From positions 12,247,908-12,311,907 of the forward strand of contig CM075192.1 of the NCBI GenBank assembly GCA_037577475.1: DNA of 64,000 nt, read 5' to 3'. The translations under genes and the position numbers were made by a program. The notes beneath the pieces were generated by a model. It was not told where the DNA came from. It worked only from the letters and a program-made list of their open reading frames with translations, and did not search any database. Positions 48,603 to 59,122 of the stretch are shown in pieces. This stretch comes from Chaunax sp. Z400. Lineage: Eukaryota > Chordata > Actinopteri > Lophiiformes > Chaunacidae. Positions within the stretch are counted from its first letter, which is position 1. Each line of letters starts with the position of its first letter.

Positions 48603-50224
48603 CCTAGGTTCACACTAAGGTTCCTAGTCAAAAACACAGCGAAATTTAGTCTTTTGTTGGAACAAACTCTTGATTAACACGAGCAGAACTTGTCATGGAG
48701 TAGCATTAGGACTTGAGCAACTTTCTTCCTTTCTCTCTTTGAGCAACTTTCTTCCTTTCTTTCCTTGTTCGCCGCTGCGCGAAATTCCTGCCACCGCCGA
48801 GTGGAAAACAGATGTGTGTGCATACCCAACTATACCGATGAGTATACTTGTGAGGAAACTGTGAGAATCAGCGCTACGTAAAATTCGGTACATGTATTAA
48901 TTTAAATAATTTGTAAGGCCCGGGCTCCCCAGATACGGCGAAGAAATCCCGTATCTATATTGAGCCGGATACAAAGACTCTCTGGCTGCGAGTTTCCAGC
49001 AGAGACACACTGGTATCCCCCCCTTTTGTTCTAAGTTAGATGAGCTTCCTAACCGCTAGGACAGGCTGAGTAAATCAGTGTAAGGGTTTATTATAACGCT
49101 TAAAGATAAAGCGTGTTTTGGTTGCAAGATTGCAACCCAAGTAGTACCGTCACCGAGCGAAGATTTTGTTCAGTTGCTTAAAAGTCAGAAAGTTGCGTAG
49201 CAAAGTGCTTAGGGTAGCCACGTGTCGATCGTGGAACCAAAAATTGTGTGCTGATAAACTTTGTTGAGAAACTGTTGATGTGCTTCCTCTGCTCTCCCAG
49301 CGCTGTCTGAGGAGAAAACACAGAGTCAGCGCGAGCCATACAGTAGGTGGAGCCTAGTGACGTCCGCACGTGTCGTCATTGCGTAATCATACCCCCCTTT
49401 TTCCAAAATGGCGGTTTGAGTAATAGCTCCCCCTGGTGAAGCTATTTGAGTTCTGACCGTGTTGAATATATTGGCTTAAGCTTTTAGCCTTTAGCTTAAG
49501 CTGCGCGAGCCTAACAGAAATAGGCTGATGCTTTGAACCTTTGCTGTAATACAGCAACGGTGTTGATGTTCCTTTTGAAATAGTCTGATGCTAAAAAGAG
49601 TTAGCATAGCATACAAATAGCTGAAAAGCTTAGCGACGCTTCTGTTGTGTTTTCCTGTGGTACTCAAGAAATAATCCAGGATACTTGACCGTTGTGCCGT
49701 TGCTAAGATAAATAGAAGCTAGTTAGCCTTTAGCCTTTAGCCTTGCTAGCCATTAGCCATAGCTCATAGAAGCTGTTTTGCCTAAGGCATTGGGACACTA
49801 CGGTGCTTCAACTACCATTCACAGTGAGAAACATTGTGATGATTTCCTTTAAGGCTAAAATTATTGTAACTAGCTAGTGAGAGTTAATGATACATTGACT
49901 TGTTGTAAGACTTTAAAGTCTTATGCCTCTTGTCATTGCTTAATGATAAAGTTGTGCTTCCTGGATTCCTTTTTACACGCAAGTGTTAACTTTAGCTGTT
50001 GTTAAACAGTGGTTTCTATCCAGGAAGTGTAGGTCACTGTGAACTCTTACTCTGTGAATGTGCAGTATTGGTGTGTTGCTGAAATCCTTCCGAGCTACGC
50101 TATAGAGAGGATAGCAGTGCTTGAGAGCCAGGTGATAGCTGCAGTTAGCTGGAACGAAGACGATAGAACTTTGGAGAGTGCCAGACTCAATAGTGCACCC
50201 AGTGCGAACTCAAACGCTGCCACC
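48603..50224 (+). other. Long leader of the LTR element
   Basis: About 1.6 kb between primer site and gag start with no long frame. It has a near-tandem duplication (gagcaactttcttcctttct twice, 48715-48765) and repeated tagcctt units around 49719-49765. It may contain splice-donor or packaging sequence; nothing decisive seen. Confidence 0.5.
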
Positions 50225-53200
50225 ATGTCTGACGCTAACAGCAACGCCGCCGGCTACGTTGACGACCCTCTCGAACATATTGATGAAGCGATAAATGAAC
50301 TAACGGGCAATGCTGCCTCCGAGCACATTGAGCGACTTAAAGGCCTACAAATCCTGCCCATAGAGCAAGAAATAACGGATGTAGTATGTAAAGCCCTCAC
50401 CGCTGCATTCTCATCTAAAGAAAAATTGCCCACTCTAACACGATTAACCGTCCTTCTGTCGGCCCAGGCTCAACACCTAAACTGCTTTTTAGGAGAGAAC
50501 TCGGTAGAATTAAGACAACAACAGGGTGAAATCAACTCCTTAAGAGAACAGTTAGAGACCAGTAACCAATCCCTACAGGCAGCCGAGAGAAAAATTAGGG
50601 ATTTAGAAGATGCCATCGCCGACACTGAGTCGGGATCCGCCGACACAGGGAGAAATAACACAGAAGAGGAGGTGACAGTAAGACTACCAGACCCCCAGCT
50701 TAGCGAAACCCTCGAGCGCGTTAGCACCGAGCTAACTGCCTCGGAGTCTCAACTCAGAGACACAAAAGCAAAACTCGTTGAGTCTGAACGAAAGGTAGAA
50801 CACCTCACCCAACAACTCAGGGAAACGCAAACCCTGGTCGCCGAGCACGAAGGAAACCGAAGAGCGCTTCAAGACCGAGTCGGTTTCCTCCACCAAAAGT
50901 ACGTTGACTCCGACCGAGAACTGCAAGCTACATACCGTGCGCGACAGGAAGACGCCATGGCTTTAGCAGTCGCTAAAGGCGAACTGAGGGTCCTACAAGC
51001 CCAATTCGCCGCACTACAGCCACCCGAAGCCAGGAGACTAGAACACAATACAGGCCAGCCTGTTAGTACGCTCGGCACAACAGCTCCCAACACTGACGCG
51101 CGGTACGAGACCCCTCCTGCACGAGGCCCGTCTGAGAGAGACCTAGACAAAATCGCGCGAAACATAACTCGTTTCACCCCGAAACCAGGCAACTCGTATC
51201 ACATCCAACACTATCTCAGTGATATTGACTTCTACCTAAGAAACGTACAAAACGTCACCGTAGAAGATAGAATCTATGTGATCAGAGGAACATCTAGCAT
51301 TGAAGTGAGCTTGTTCATAGAACGACAACTCCCTGAGACGCGCAACGATTATGAACGCCTTTCACGCGCATTGAGGGAAGAGTTCTCCTACACTCTTAGA
51401 AACACCGGTCTCTCCGCCGCTTTAAAAGTTCATCAACAGCGTCAAGAAAGTCCTGAAGAATATTATCAGCGCTTGCGAAACGCATTCTTCGGCTTGAGGA
51501 ACGAACCTGGTATGGAAGATGACGCCAACTTCCGAGTGCTTTTCCTTGAGAACCTTCACCCTACTCTCAAACACCAGCTTCGCCTCATCGCATGCCCACG
51601 CACCCACACTACACGGGCACTCCGAGATCTTGCCTTAAAGGCTTTCGACAGCCAACACCAGGCTTTAAGTAAACCAGGACCCAATGTCTTCAGCCTAAAC
51701 GCTCAACCTCCATCTTTGGAGCTTGAAGGGGCCGCCACTGGCGACCCACTTGTCTCGGCCCACCAGTCGGGCCCTCCACGGGACTCTGCCTCATTCTATG
51801 AGAGAAGAGACCAGTGTGCGACACCGCCACCATGGGCTAACAGGAATCAGACGCAGTCTAGATTTGACACACGCCCGCGCTTCTCCGACCAGCGTTCAAA
51901 TAGGTCGCATTCCAATCAGTGGGAACACCGCTCAAACCCCAGTTATGGAGACAGTCACCGCCGAGACGCGACACCCTCGTTTGACCGTGATAGGCCTAAC
52001 CGAAACGCCCTGTATCCAAACACCTCTGACGAGGAACATGACGGCCCTGACGGTAAACCTACAAAACTAAGCAGCAAAACTAAAACCAACTCAAGCGAGC
52101 TCAGTCAGGAAGAAATGAGCGCCATCAAAAGCCTTATCGCCACTTTTAAAAGAGAGCAAACGTCAAAAACTAAGAAAGCTGATCTGTTCGCTTTAACTTC
52201 CACCCAAAAAGAGTATGAACCGAACGGTGAGACAGACCCACAAACTAGGATCCAGGAACAACCACCTTGCGAACCGAACCACATTGTCTCGTCCGCCGCG
52301 ATAGACCAAATTGCAACAGCAACCCCAGATTCGGATCCTACTAGCGAAAGCGGACCTGAAGATCCGGCTGCGACCGCAATCATGGTAGTACAGTTAGAGT
52401 CTGACAAGATGACCCAACGCCGCGATAACGGAAGCTTTCAGGGGGACCCACCTGTGCGACAATTCTTAGCCCATCTAAAAGCCAAGGGAGTCGCTCGCAA
52501 GTTGTACTTGTCAGCCACCCTGGAAGACAGTGTAGCTCACGAAGCTCTCCTAGACACTGCAGCAGACATCACCTTAATGTCCCAATCCCTCTTCGACAGG
52601 CTGAGAACGGTCGTACAACGGTCCAAACGAACCCTGGAACTTCGACCCTGCTCGCTAGACCTTCAACCATACTCATCTAAAGGCGTCACTCTGACTTCCA
52701 TGGCCCTGATCCACTTCACAGTGGGACCTATGAGCCTTGTTCACCCTGTGTACGTGTCGGCACTTGAAGATATCCCGTTGCTGATAGGCAAAGATTTTCT
52801 GGATCGTTTCGAGCCGCTCATCGACTTCAAGCAATTGAAGATTTGGGCACAAGTTCAACGACCCTTACCGGTTCCGTCCGCCACCCACACCGAGGCTCAT
52901 GGCTACACTGTGCAGGTTCAGTCGACCATGACAGCCACAAGTGAACCCATAGCTGAAATGCTTGATGCTCCCGTGCAAACAACCGAACCGACTAAAAGTA
53001 GCTTTGCTCGAAAAGAGTCGTTCCTCTGCGCGCTTACCAAACCTCCCAAAGGATTCAAACACTGTCAAACAATCGTTAATGGTATCCACCTTAACGAGAC
53101 ACTGGCACGATCTGACCCCAGTCTGCAACTTGTAAAGGAAACCTTCCGATTTCCCTCAGACCCAGTACTAACACTGGGCACGAATCCCACTGACGTTCCA

Positions 53201-53512
53201 ACACCACTAACCCATGACCTGGGGGGGGTGACTGAAGCTGACGCTAAACCCAAATCAGACTTCGCGGCACAAGTGCTAGCAGATGCTGACGCCCTCAAAG
53301 ACAAAGATAAACGGGCAGTGGCATACAACAACAAAACACCACTCAGCACCGGTTTAGCAGCATGCAACAGGTGCATCGAAGATGTCCAAACAGACGAGAT
53401 GCCAAGAAATGACCCTCCACAACCAAAACCCCCATGGGAATTGACGGGGACACTGCGGTCCCAAATACAGTACCTTAGCTCCAGCACACAAAGCACGAGC
53501 TACAAAACTTGA
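50225..53512 (+). CDS. Gag-protease polyprotein of the LTR element
   Basis: A single frame of 1095 residues. The start is the ATG at 50225 in an ideal context (gctgccaccATGt). The frame is also open for 62 codons upstream from a GTG at 50039, but no ATG lies there. Regions: helical N-terminus with long heptad-rich segments (about 95-135 and 160-260), likely coiled coil; a Gag capsid-like domain (about 310-480) with EEYYQRLRNAF; an Arg/Ser-rich segment (about 515-600) that may bind nucleic acid but has no CCHC zinc knuckle; and an aspartic protease (about 755-880) with the active-site motif LLDTAAD (catalytic Asp777) and PLLIGKDFLD near its end. The tail to 1095 has no recognised domain and no reverse transcriptase motif. 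Structural proteins would form the particle and the protease would mature them. The frame is intact over 3.3 kb, fitting a recent insertion. Confidence 0.9.
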   Translation: MSDANSNAAGYVDDPLEHIDEAINELTGNAASEHIERLKGLQILPIEQEITDVVCKALTAAFSSKEKLPTLTRLTVLLSAQAQHLNCFLGENSVELRQQQGEINSLREQLETSNQSLQAAERKIRDLEDAIADTESGSADTGRNNTEEEVTVRLPDPQLSETLERVSTELTASESQLRDTKAKLVESERKVEHLTQQLRETQTLVAEHEGNRRALQDRVGFLHQKYVDSDRELQATYRARQEDAMALAVAKGELRVLQAQFAALQPPEARRLEHNTGQPVSTLGTTAPNTDARYETPPARGPSERDLDKIARNITRFTPKPGNSYHIQHYLSDIDFYLRNVQNVTVEDRIYVIRGTSSIEVSLFIERQLPETRNDYERLSRALREEFSYTLRNTGLSAALKVHQQRQESPEEYYQRLRNAFFGLRNEPGMEDDANFRVLFLENLHPTLKHQLRLIACPRTHTTRALRDLALKAFDSQHQALSKPGPNVFSLNAQPPSLELEGAATGDPLVSAHQSGPPRDSASFYERRDQCATPPPWANRNQTQSRFDTRPRFSDQRSNRSHSNQWEHRSNPSYGDSHRRDATPSFDRDRPNRNALYPNTSDEEHDGPDGKPTKLSSKTKTNSSELSQEEMSAIKSLIATFKREQTSKTKKADLFALTSTQKEYEPNGETDPQTRIQEQPPCEPNHIVSSAAIDQIATATPDSDPTSESGPEDPAATAIMVVQLESDKMTQRRDNGSFQGDPPVRQFLAHLKAKGVARKLYLSATLEDSVAHEALLDTAADITLMSQSLFDRLRTVVQRSKRTLELRPCSLDLQPYSSKGVTLTSMALIHFTVGPMSLVHPVYVSALEDIPLLIGKDFLDRFEPLIDFKQLKIWAQVQRPLPVPSATHTEAHGYTVQVQSTMTATSEPIAEMLDAPVQTTEPTKSSFARKESFLCALTKPPKGFKHCQTIVNGIHLNETLARSDPSLQLVKETFRFPSDPVLTLGTNPTDVPTPLTHDLGGVTEADAKPKSDFAAQVLADADALKDKDKRAVAYNNKTPLSTGLAACNRCIEDVQTDEMPRNDPPQPKPPWELTGTLRSQIQYLSSSTQSTSYKT

Positions 53513-53608
53513 TGGCTAAACAACCTAGCCAACAATCATTTTGACATAGGGGGGGGTTGTGATTTCTTTGCCTCAGCAATTACATTGATTGTTGCTCCTT
53601 TCTTCAGA

Positions 53609-53746
53609 ATGACGTGGATCTACACTCTTCTGACACTCGTAGCTATAGCCATCACGGCCCAAGCCGACATTGTTTCACCAGGTCCTGACTCAGGCATCAT
53701 TTTAAAATACCGACCTGGGCTACTGATACTTAACTGCAGACTGTAA
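53609..53746 (+). pseudogene. Env-like N-terminal remnant with signal peptide
   Basis: A short frame starting at an ATG two bases after a splice-acceptor-like sequence (cctttcttcag at 53607). It encodes a hydrophobic leader typical of a signal peptide and stops after 45 codons. Its place between Gag-protease and the polypurine tract is where env lies in retroviruses and env-bearing LTR elements. The premature stop means no intact envelope protein is made. Confidence 0.5.
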
Positions 53747-54044
53747 AACCAGATCTCAAAGGTTCTCAGTAGTAGGTTCTATTTTCAGCCTGGGACTTTC
53801 TCTTTATAATTCCATCAGCATGACCGCTGTGAAGCGTCATATTGGGGAAATGTAAGCAGAAACACCCGAGCTTAGGACGTAGATTTTTAAACCAACAACC
53901 CAGCTCCAAACCATAGGCCAAACTGTTAAAGGAACAGTCGTAATCCTTAATACCCATAGTCAAGCTCTGAGCAAAACCATCCGGGCTGTAGACACTCTTC
54001 TTTCAGTTGTTGCGGTTGACTATGCACACACATGGCTAGTAAAC

Positions 54045-54323
54045 TTGCTCATGTCCGACATGCTCCTTGAAATAAGTTCTTCTGTAGATAGCCTAGCTAC
54101 GGGACGGATACCTCCCTACCTAGTGCTCCTTAACTTAGATCACTGTATTTTGCATCCGGTGCCTCCGCCTCCTTCAGAGCAAGGTGGACAAATGCAAGTA
54201 CACATGGCTAAGATAGTAAGACAGAGAATCCCAGATAAGAGTAGACCAGCCAAGATAGATGAAGTTGAGGAGACTACAGGTGATAGGGGTATCAACCTGT
54301 TCCCTGCTCCTACCTTGAGTTAA
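54045..54323 (+). pseudogene. Env-like downstream remnant
   Basis: A 92-codon open frame 3' of the short env-like start, interrupted from it by stops and frame changes. It includes LEISSSVDSLATGRIPPYLV, a phrase I associate with env-like regions of fish LTR elements. It is too broken to assign domains. Confidence 0.4.
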
Positions 54324-54593
54324 CTAACTCTTGAAGAGTAAGACAAATGATTGCCTTTCCTTTTTCTTCTTTCCATCTTTCCTTCACAAATAACGGATAA
54401 TGATAACCTCTCCTCTAAGGCCCTAGATTAAGATAACCCCGATTCAGTATAGATGCATGCCTATAGCTGCCCCTAAACTGTTTAACTGCCAGATGCTATG
54501 ACGCTGACCATCCACAGCCGGCGAACCTCAACGCTTCGACGAAGGACATCACCTGCTACGGCTTGGGATTCCGCCATCCGCCTGCATCCAGCC

Positions 54594-54606
54594 GTGGGGG
54601 GGGGAC
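54594..54606 (+). promoter_or_regulatory. Polypurine tract
   Basis: A G-rich run ending gggggac immediately before the TG of the 3' LTR, the expected plus-strand primer site. A second G run (53550-53557) lies upstream of the env-like region. Confidence 0.8.
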
Positions 54607-56515
54607 TGTAGGGTGAGGGTAGGTCAGTCGACCCCCACCTCACCATGCCCTGCGACTTCAGCCCTGGTTTCGCCTTGCTTGGATGATCAAACATGGTCAT
54701 TCCCTTGGAACAACAATCTGCTCGCCATTGTGGAGTTACAACCCCACAATTCACCTAAAGATAACACCCGTAATCACACCTTAGGGTCTGTACCCACACA
54801 ACATTTGCCTTCCCTTAACATATCAAAGAGGACCTGGTTTCACCCCTCCTGACCCCTTGCTGAGTACCAGAGACACACCAGGGTATCAGCCTGCAACTCA
54901 GGAGACCATGAGACTGCTTTCTGTTCCAAACCACAGGATCCAAAACCCTGCATGGGTTCAGAAACTGGGAATCAATGAATCAATAAAAATCTGACAATCC
55001 AACCAACCTTCTATGCCAAAAGGTTCACCATACCTCCTGCCTCTTCTCCTCTTCCTCTCATCACGGAAGCAAGAGAAGAAATGTGTTCATGACTGTGTAA
55101 GCATGATTTCTGGGAAGCTGAACTCTGCAACATGTTCTAATGGATCATTTCTGATGTCCGCTTTATTGTTGTGTGTTTTACTCCTTTTGTAATATGTTTC
55201 TTGTTTTGAATTTGATGAGCACATAGTGATGATTTTCTTCCTGTGTCCCTTTGAGTTCATGTTTATTGCATGGGTGCTTTGATGCCTCCTTCTAGTGGAG
55301 AGACTCAATGTCTTGCCTATTGTTTCTATGCCAGCTGGTGATGTGAACGCATATCTTACAATAACATAGGACACGCCCTTACTTCCGGCAGCTGTGAGGC
55401 TTCAAAAGCCACGGCGCGAAGCCGCTCGTTCTCTTGCTCCGCTTGCTCCTACCTCCACCTGACATGAACTCTGACTCCTGAACGCGGAGATCCCCGTGAC
55501 TCCGTGGATAAGCCCGTGCCCTCCTGCAGCAGCAGAAGAGACTTCTTTTCCCTTTTCTTTAAGACTTAGCTCATACAGTTAGATAGCATTCCTCTCCTAC
55601 GATTTCAGCTAAGAATTGAAGTTCTGCACTTCAACTAAATTATTTGAAGCTCACCTGTGGATCACTCACGCCTGAGTAATTCACTAAGTCCCTCTTCGAG
55701 CTGTATTACCGCTTAACTCGCTCCACCGCCGTCAAGCACGGCCGAGCTGAACACGGCCGTCAGGTCCGAAGTTCACAAAGCCGCCAGCCAGCGACGACGC
55801 GACCCTCCAACATCCGAGATTCGGGACCAGGATCCGGCAGACTTCGAACAGCATCCTCCGCGAGTATCCGGTCGGTGACCCCTCCTGATAACTCGCCAAA
55901 GCGTGCTTTCGTACCTACCCCGGAGACCGGCTGAAAAGTAAGCTACCCGAACATCTCTGTGTCTTGGAAAGCGTCATAGCTGATCTGGCATTATCACCCA
56001 CAATTTACCTAATTTAGTTTCCCTTCAAGCTTCCCTTAGACCCCCTTTAGTTGGTTCACATCACCACGCTATCATCTCGCCTTGTTATAGTTATGTCTTA
56101 TCCTCTCTCTTTCACTCCGATCTCATTTTGACTATCTTTCTGTTATCATCCTATGTTGAATTTAGTTTTAGTTTGTTCCGTGTGCTGTGTTAGATTATCT
56201 TTGATAATAAAGTAGATTCTCTTAGACCAAGTTTCTGTGTTGATGACTGGAATCATTAGTTCTTGCGATAGAGGACTCGACTTCCTTCATTTGAGACTGA
56301 TTGAACGCTATTATTTAGTAATTAATTAATCTGGGTTATATTTACAGCTTTCTTAAGGAATCCTTCCGACCTTAGGAATACAGCTTTAGGAAGGTGGTGC
56401 TCCTCGAGGTATTCTTTCATAACCCTACCTGATTAATTAATAGCTTTATAATACGATAATTAATATATGATCATTTTGATCATAATTATTATCGTTAACC
56501 CCTTTTAACCCTACA
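54607..56515 (+). repeat. 3' LTR
   Basis: 1909 bp, same sequence as the 5' LTR as far as I can read. It begins right after the G-rich polypurine tract and is followed by the CTAA target duplication. Confidence 0.97.
56206..56211 (+). promoter_or_regulatory. LTR polyadenylation signal AATAAA (3' LTR copy)
   Basis: Counterpart of 48267-48272, expected to end transcripts of the element. Confidence 0.55.
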
Positions 56516-56519
56516 CTAA
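56516..56519. repeat. Target site duplication, right (ctaa)
   Basis: Matches 46664-46667. Removing the element plus one copy restores gattcctaatgttatttg. Confidence 0.85.
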
Positions 56520-57870
56520 TGTTATTTGCAGACATTTGGATATTCAGTGGGATGAAGTAAGTCTAAGGTAGTATAACTGTCAACTAGAAGTGGATTGTTA
56601 ATGACCACAAATAAAAAAATACTTGTTATGCGCCTTGTTACTTGTTACTTGTTAAAATGAACTTTCAATCTGAAGCAACACCAAAAACAGTCTGCACCAA
56701 ATGTATGTTTACTGCATGTCTGATGGAATTTATTTTGTTTGAAGTTTAATCAATTCCCGTGTGTCGAGCCCAATCACTGCTAATACATCTTCTCATCCCA
56801 AAATATCATATCGCAACATTTTCATTGCATAATTCTAGTTTGTTTTAGTTCTCAGACCTCTGTGTCTTTGGTAAGGTAAACCCACATGTGTCCTGGGAAT
56901 GTCTTAGTGTCATTAAAAGAAAACATCTGGTCAGCATTTGTCCCATAAAAAAGTCACTGAACACAGCGTTAGGTAAATAGCTGTATGTAAGTAGAAGTCT
57001 TAATTACATCTTTGGTCTTAATTACATCTTTCTCAACTTTTCCTCTTTCAGTGTGTCTAGGGATGGATTTACAAAGACTTTTCACAGTGTTTGCACAGTC
57101 ATGACACATTCCATTATGTGACTGCGTGCTTGTAATTTGACGGCCAATTAATTTATTTGAAGAAATTACAGTGTAGAGTTTTCTCACTGAAATGATTAGG
57201 ATTAACATGTTTGACTGTTTGCGCATGAGATCCACTGTCTTATTGTAATCTATGTCAGGAGAGAAGACAAGCAAAAGTTGAAAATTAGAAACACATGTAA
57301 ATTGAATAACACACTTATTTTTTACTCCTCTCCGTCCTTGATGGAAGTCACAGACTCGATGTTTCCCCCTCTTCCAAATTATTATTCCACTGCTTTGGAA
57401 GGAGCAACAGATCTGTGAATGGTGCACAGTCAATGTTAGCCAGAGAGCAGCTGTGGAAAGCAGGAAAAATGTCTGACGTTTTAGTTTGTTATTGTAGGGA
57501 ACAGCCATGTGTTATGTTTATGTGTAAAGGCCTCCAGAGTGTGAGGATTTAATTAACCAATGACAGCTTGATTTCCACAGAGCATACCTCAGAGACACTG
57601 GGCCTCATCATTCTATCTCAGGTCAAATCAGCATGGACACTGCTGCCAAATCCTATTCAGATCCAGCAATGAGCTTTCCTTCACATTCCCATCGAGAACA
57701 TCGAGGGAGTTCTGAAGAAACAAAACCATAAATTTCTTTTTTTTTCTTTTTTAAACTGTTGGCTGCTTGGCCATGAGTTATTGGGTTGTTTTTAACATGG
57801 GAGTGAAACAGACTACAGGGGGTGCATAGAATAACATTACCACTCTGTTTTTGTTATTGTTTCTACATGT
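56520..57870. other. Intergenic stretch between LTR element and inverted-repeat element
   Basis: Contains a 179-codon minus-strand open frame (56969-57508) with no recognised motif, probably chance. No receptor exons seen. Confidence 0.5.
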
Positions 57871-58335
57871 ATACACTCCACAAAACATAAACACAACACT
57901 TTAGTTTTTAAAGTAAAAGATCTAAGACTTTGTTTATGCACACAAAAGGCTTTGTCCCCTCAAACTCTGTTGACAAATGTATTTAAATCCTGTGTTAGTG
58001 AGCCTTTGCCCTTGATCCAGTTAATCCATCCAGCTGACAGGTGTGGCATATCAAGATGCTAATTGATTAAGTATGATTATTGCACAGGTGTGCATTGGGT
58101 CACAATAAAAGGCCACTCTAAAATGTGCAGTCTTATCACACAACACAATGGCACAGATGCTGCACATTGTAAAGGAGGTTATATCCCCAACACTATGAGG
58201 CGACAGGTGTGGCTCATCAAGAGCTGATTAAACAGCATCAGCATTGCACAGATGTGCCTCGGGCTGCTCACAATAAAAGGCCACTCTGTAATATATTGAA
58301 AAACTAAAGTGTTGTGTTTATATTTTTGTTGAATA
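57871..58335. mobile_element. Non-autonomous inverted-repeat DNA element with internal duplication
   Basis: A 23-bp perfect inverted pair lies at 57887-57909 and 58299-58321 (cores cacaacactttagttttt and aaaaactaaagtgttgtg). Inside, two related segments each run from caggtgtgg through gcacag to cacaataaaaggccactct (about 58039-58124 and 58205-58288), so an internal portion is duplicated. No transposase frame. It resembles mariner/Tc1-like deletion derivatives seen in fishes. Confidence 0.75.
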
Positions 58336-58630
58336 AACATAGAGTCTAACACTGACCAAATTAACTCATAAGGTTAGAATTGATCTGTAAAAAAGGGTAA
58401 TACTTTACTGTAATAGAGACAGTACTTATATACATTTACATCAGAATAAAGGCGTGTGGCAGCAAAAGATGAATGACAGACAGCGGCATTTACAGCAAAC
58501 TACTACCATCTGGTGGTGAAATGGAACCATTCATGTTCAAGGGCAGAAGGCGTTTAATGCTGCCACCACTTGCTTCCATTTGATCTCTACAAAATCACAC
58601 AGTTTGACGGGAAGTGAGTCAAACCTATAT

Positions 58631-58636
58631 TTTATT
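58631..58636 (-). promoter_or_regulatory. Polyadenylation signal of the OlfC receptor gene
   Basis: AATAAA on the minus strand (tttatt on +), about 45 nt after the receptor stop codon, implying a very short 3' UTR. Confidence 0.6.
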
Positions 58637-58681
58637 TTCTGAGAAAAACCCCTAACAGTGCATGTGATGAAGAGAACCTGC

Positions 58682-59122
58682 CTAAAATGTGTCAGAGGGA
58701 GTTTTGGCCATCAGGTGTTTCCTTGTGTTCTTTCCCGGCCTCAGTAGGATTATATAGCACTTTGGTGCAAAGATGCAGCCCAGCAGTCCATAAGTGGAAG
58801 CCAAAATAGCAAACACCTCAGTGACTGTGGAGTACTTCCCTGGAGAACCGACGTAGGCGGGAACAAAAGCTACCCACACTGCGCAGAAAATGAGCATGCT
58901 GAAGGTGATGAGTCTGGCCTCGTTGAAGTTGTCTGGTAGTTTCCTCGCCAAAAAGGCCAATACGAGGCAAAGGCAGGCCAGCAGGCCAATGTAGCCCAGA
59001 ACGAGAGCGAATGCGATGGGGGAACCTTCGTCACACAAGAGAATGATAATAGCACTCCCACGTGGCATCAGCTGCTGTGGACTCGGGGGAGCAACAACGA
59101 GCCACACAGTACATATGATGGC
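58682..59122 (-). CDS. OlfC receptor exon 6b: last helices and C-terminus
   Basis: Residues 739-884: AIICTVWLVVAPPSP, the CDEGS loop, the LPDNFNEARLITFSM loop, the helix 7 region and the C-terminal APKCYIILLRPGKNTRKHLM, then the stop. The acceptor is ttttatgcag; the intron before it is only 83 bp. Confidence 0.94.
   Translation of the reverse strand, partial: AIICTVWLVVAPPSPQQLMPRGSAIIILLCDEGSPIAFALVLGYIGLLACLCLVLAFLARKLPDNFNEARLITFSMLIFCAVWVAFVPAYVGSPGKYSTVTEVFAILASTYGLLGCIFAPKCYIILLRPGKNTRKHLMAKTPSDTF

Larger units (their letters stand above)
46668..56515 (+). mobile_element. Complete LTR retrotransposon insertion, non-autonomous (gag-pro plus env-like remnant)
   Basis: The element is 9848 bp. 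Order: 5' LTR, primer binding site, leader of about 1.6 kb, Gag-protease frame, env-like remnant, polypurine tract, 3' LTR. Both LTRs start TGTAGGG and end CCCTACA, and CTAA flanks both sides (46664-46667 and 56516-56519), so this is one intact insertion. No reverse transcriptase, RNase H or integrase is present between the protease and the 3' LTR. Mobilisation would need enzymes from a related element. The superfamily (Ty3/Gypsy-like or endogenous-retrovirus-like) cannot be settled without pol; the env-like region and 4-bp duplication fit either. Confidence 0.93.

Noticed and set aside
50470..53496. Minus-strand and alternative-frame open frames within the Gag-protease gene
   Set aside because: Shadows of a long real frame, without motifs of their own.
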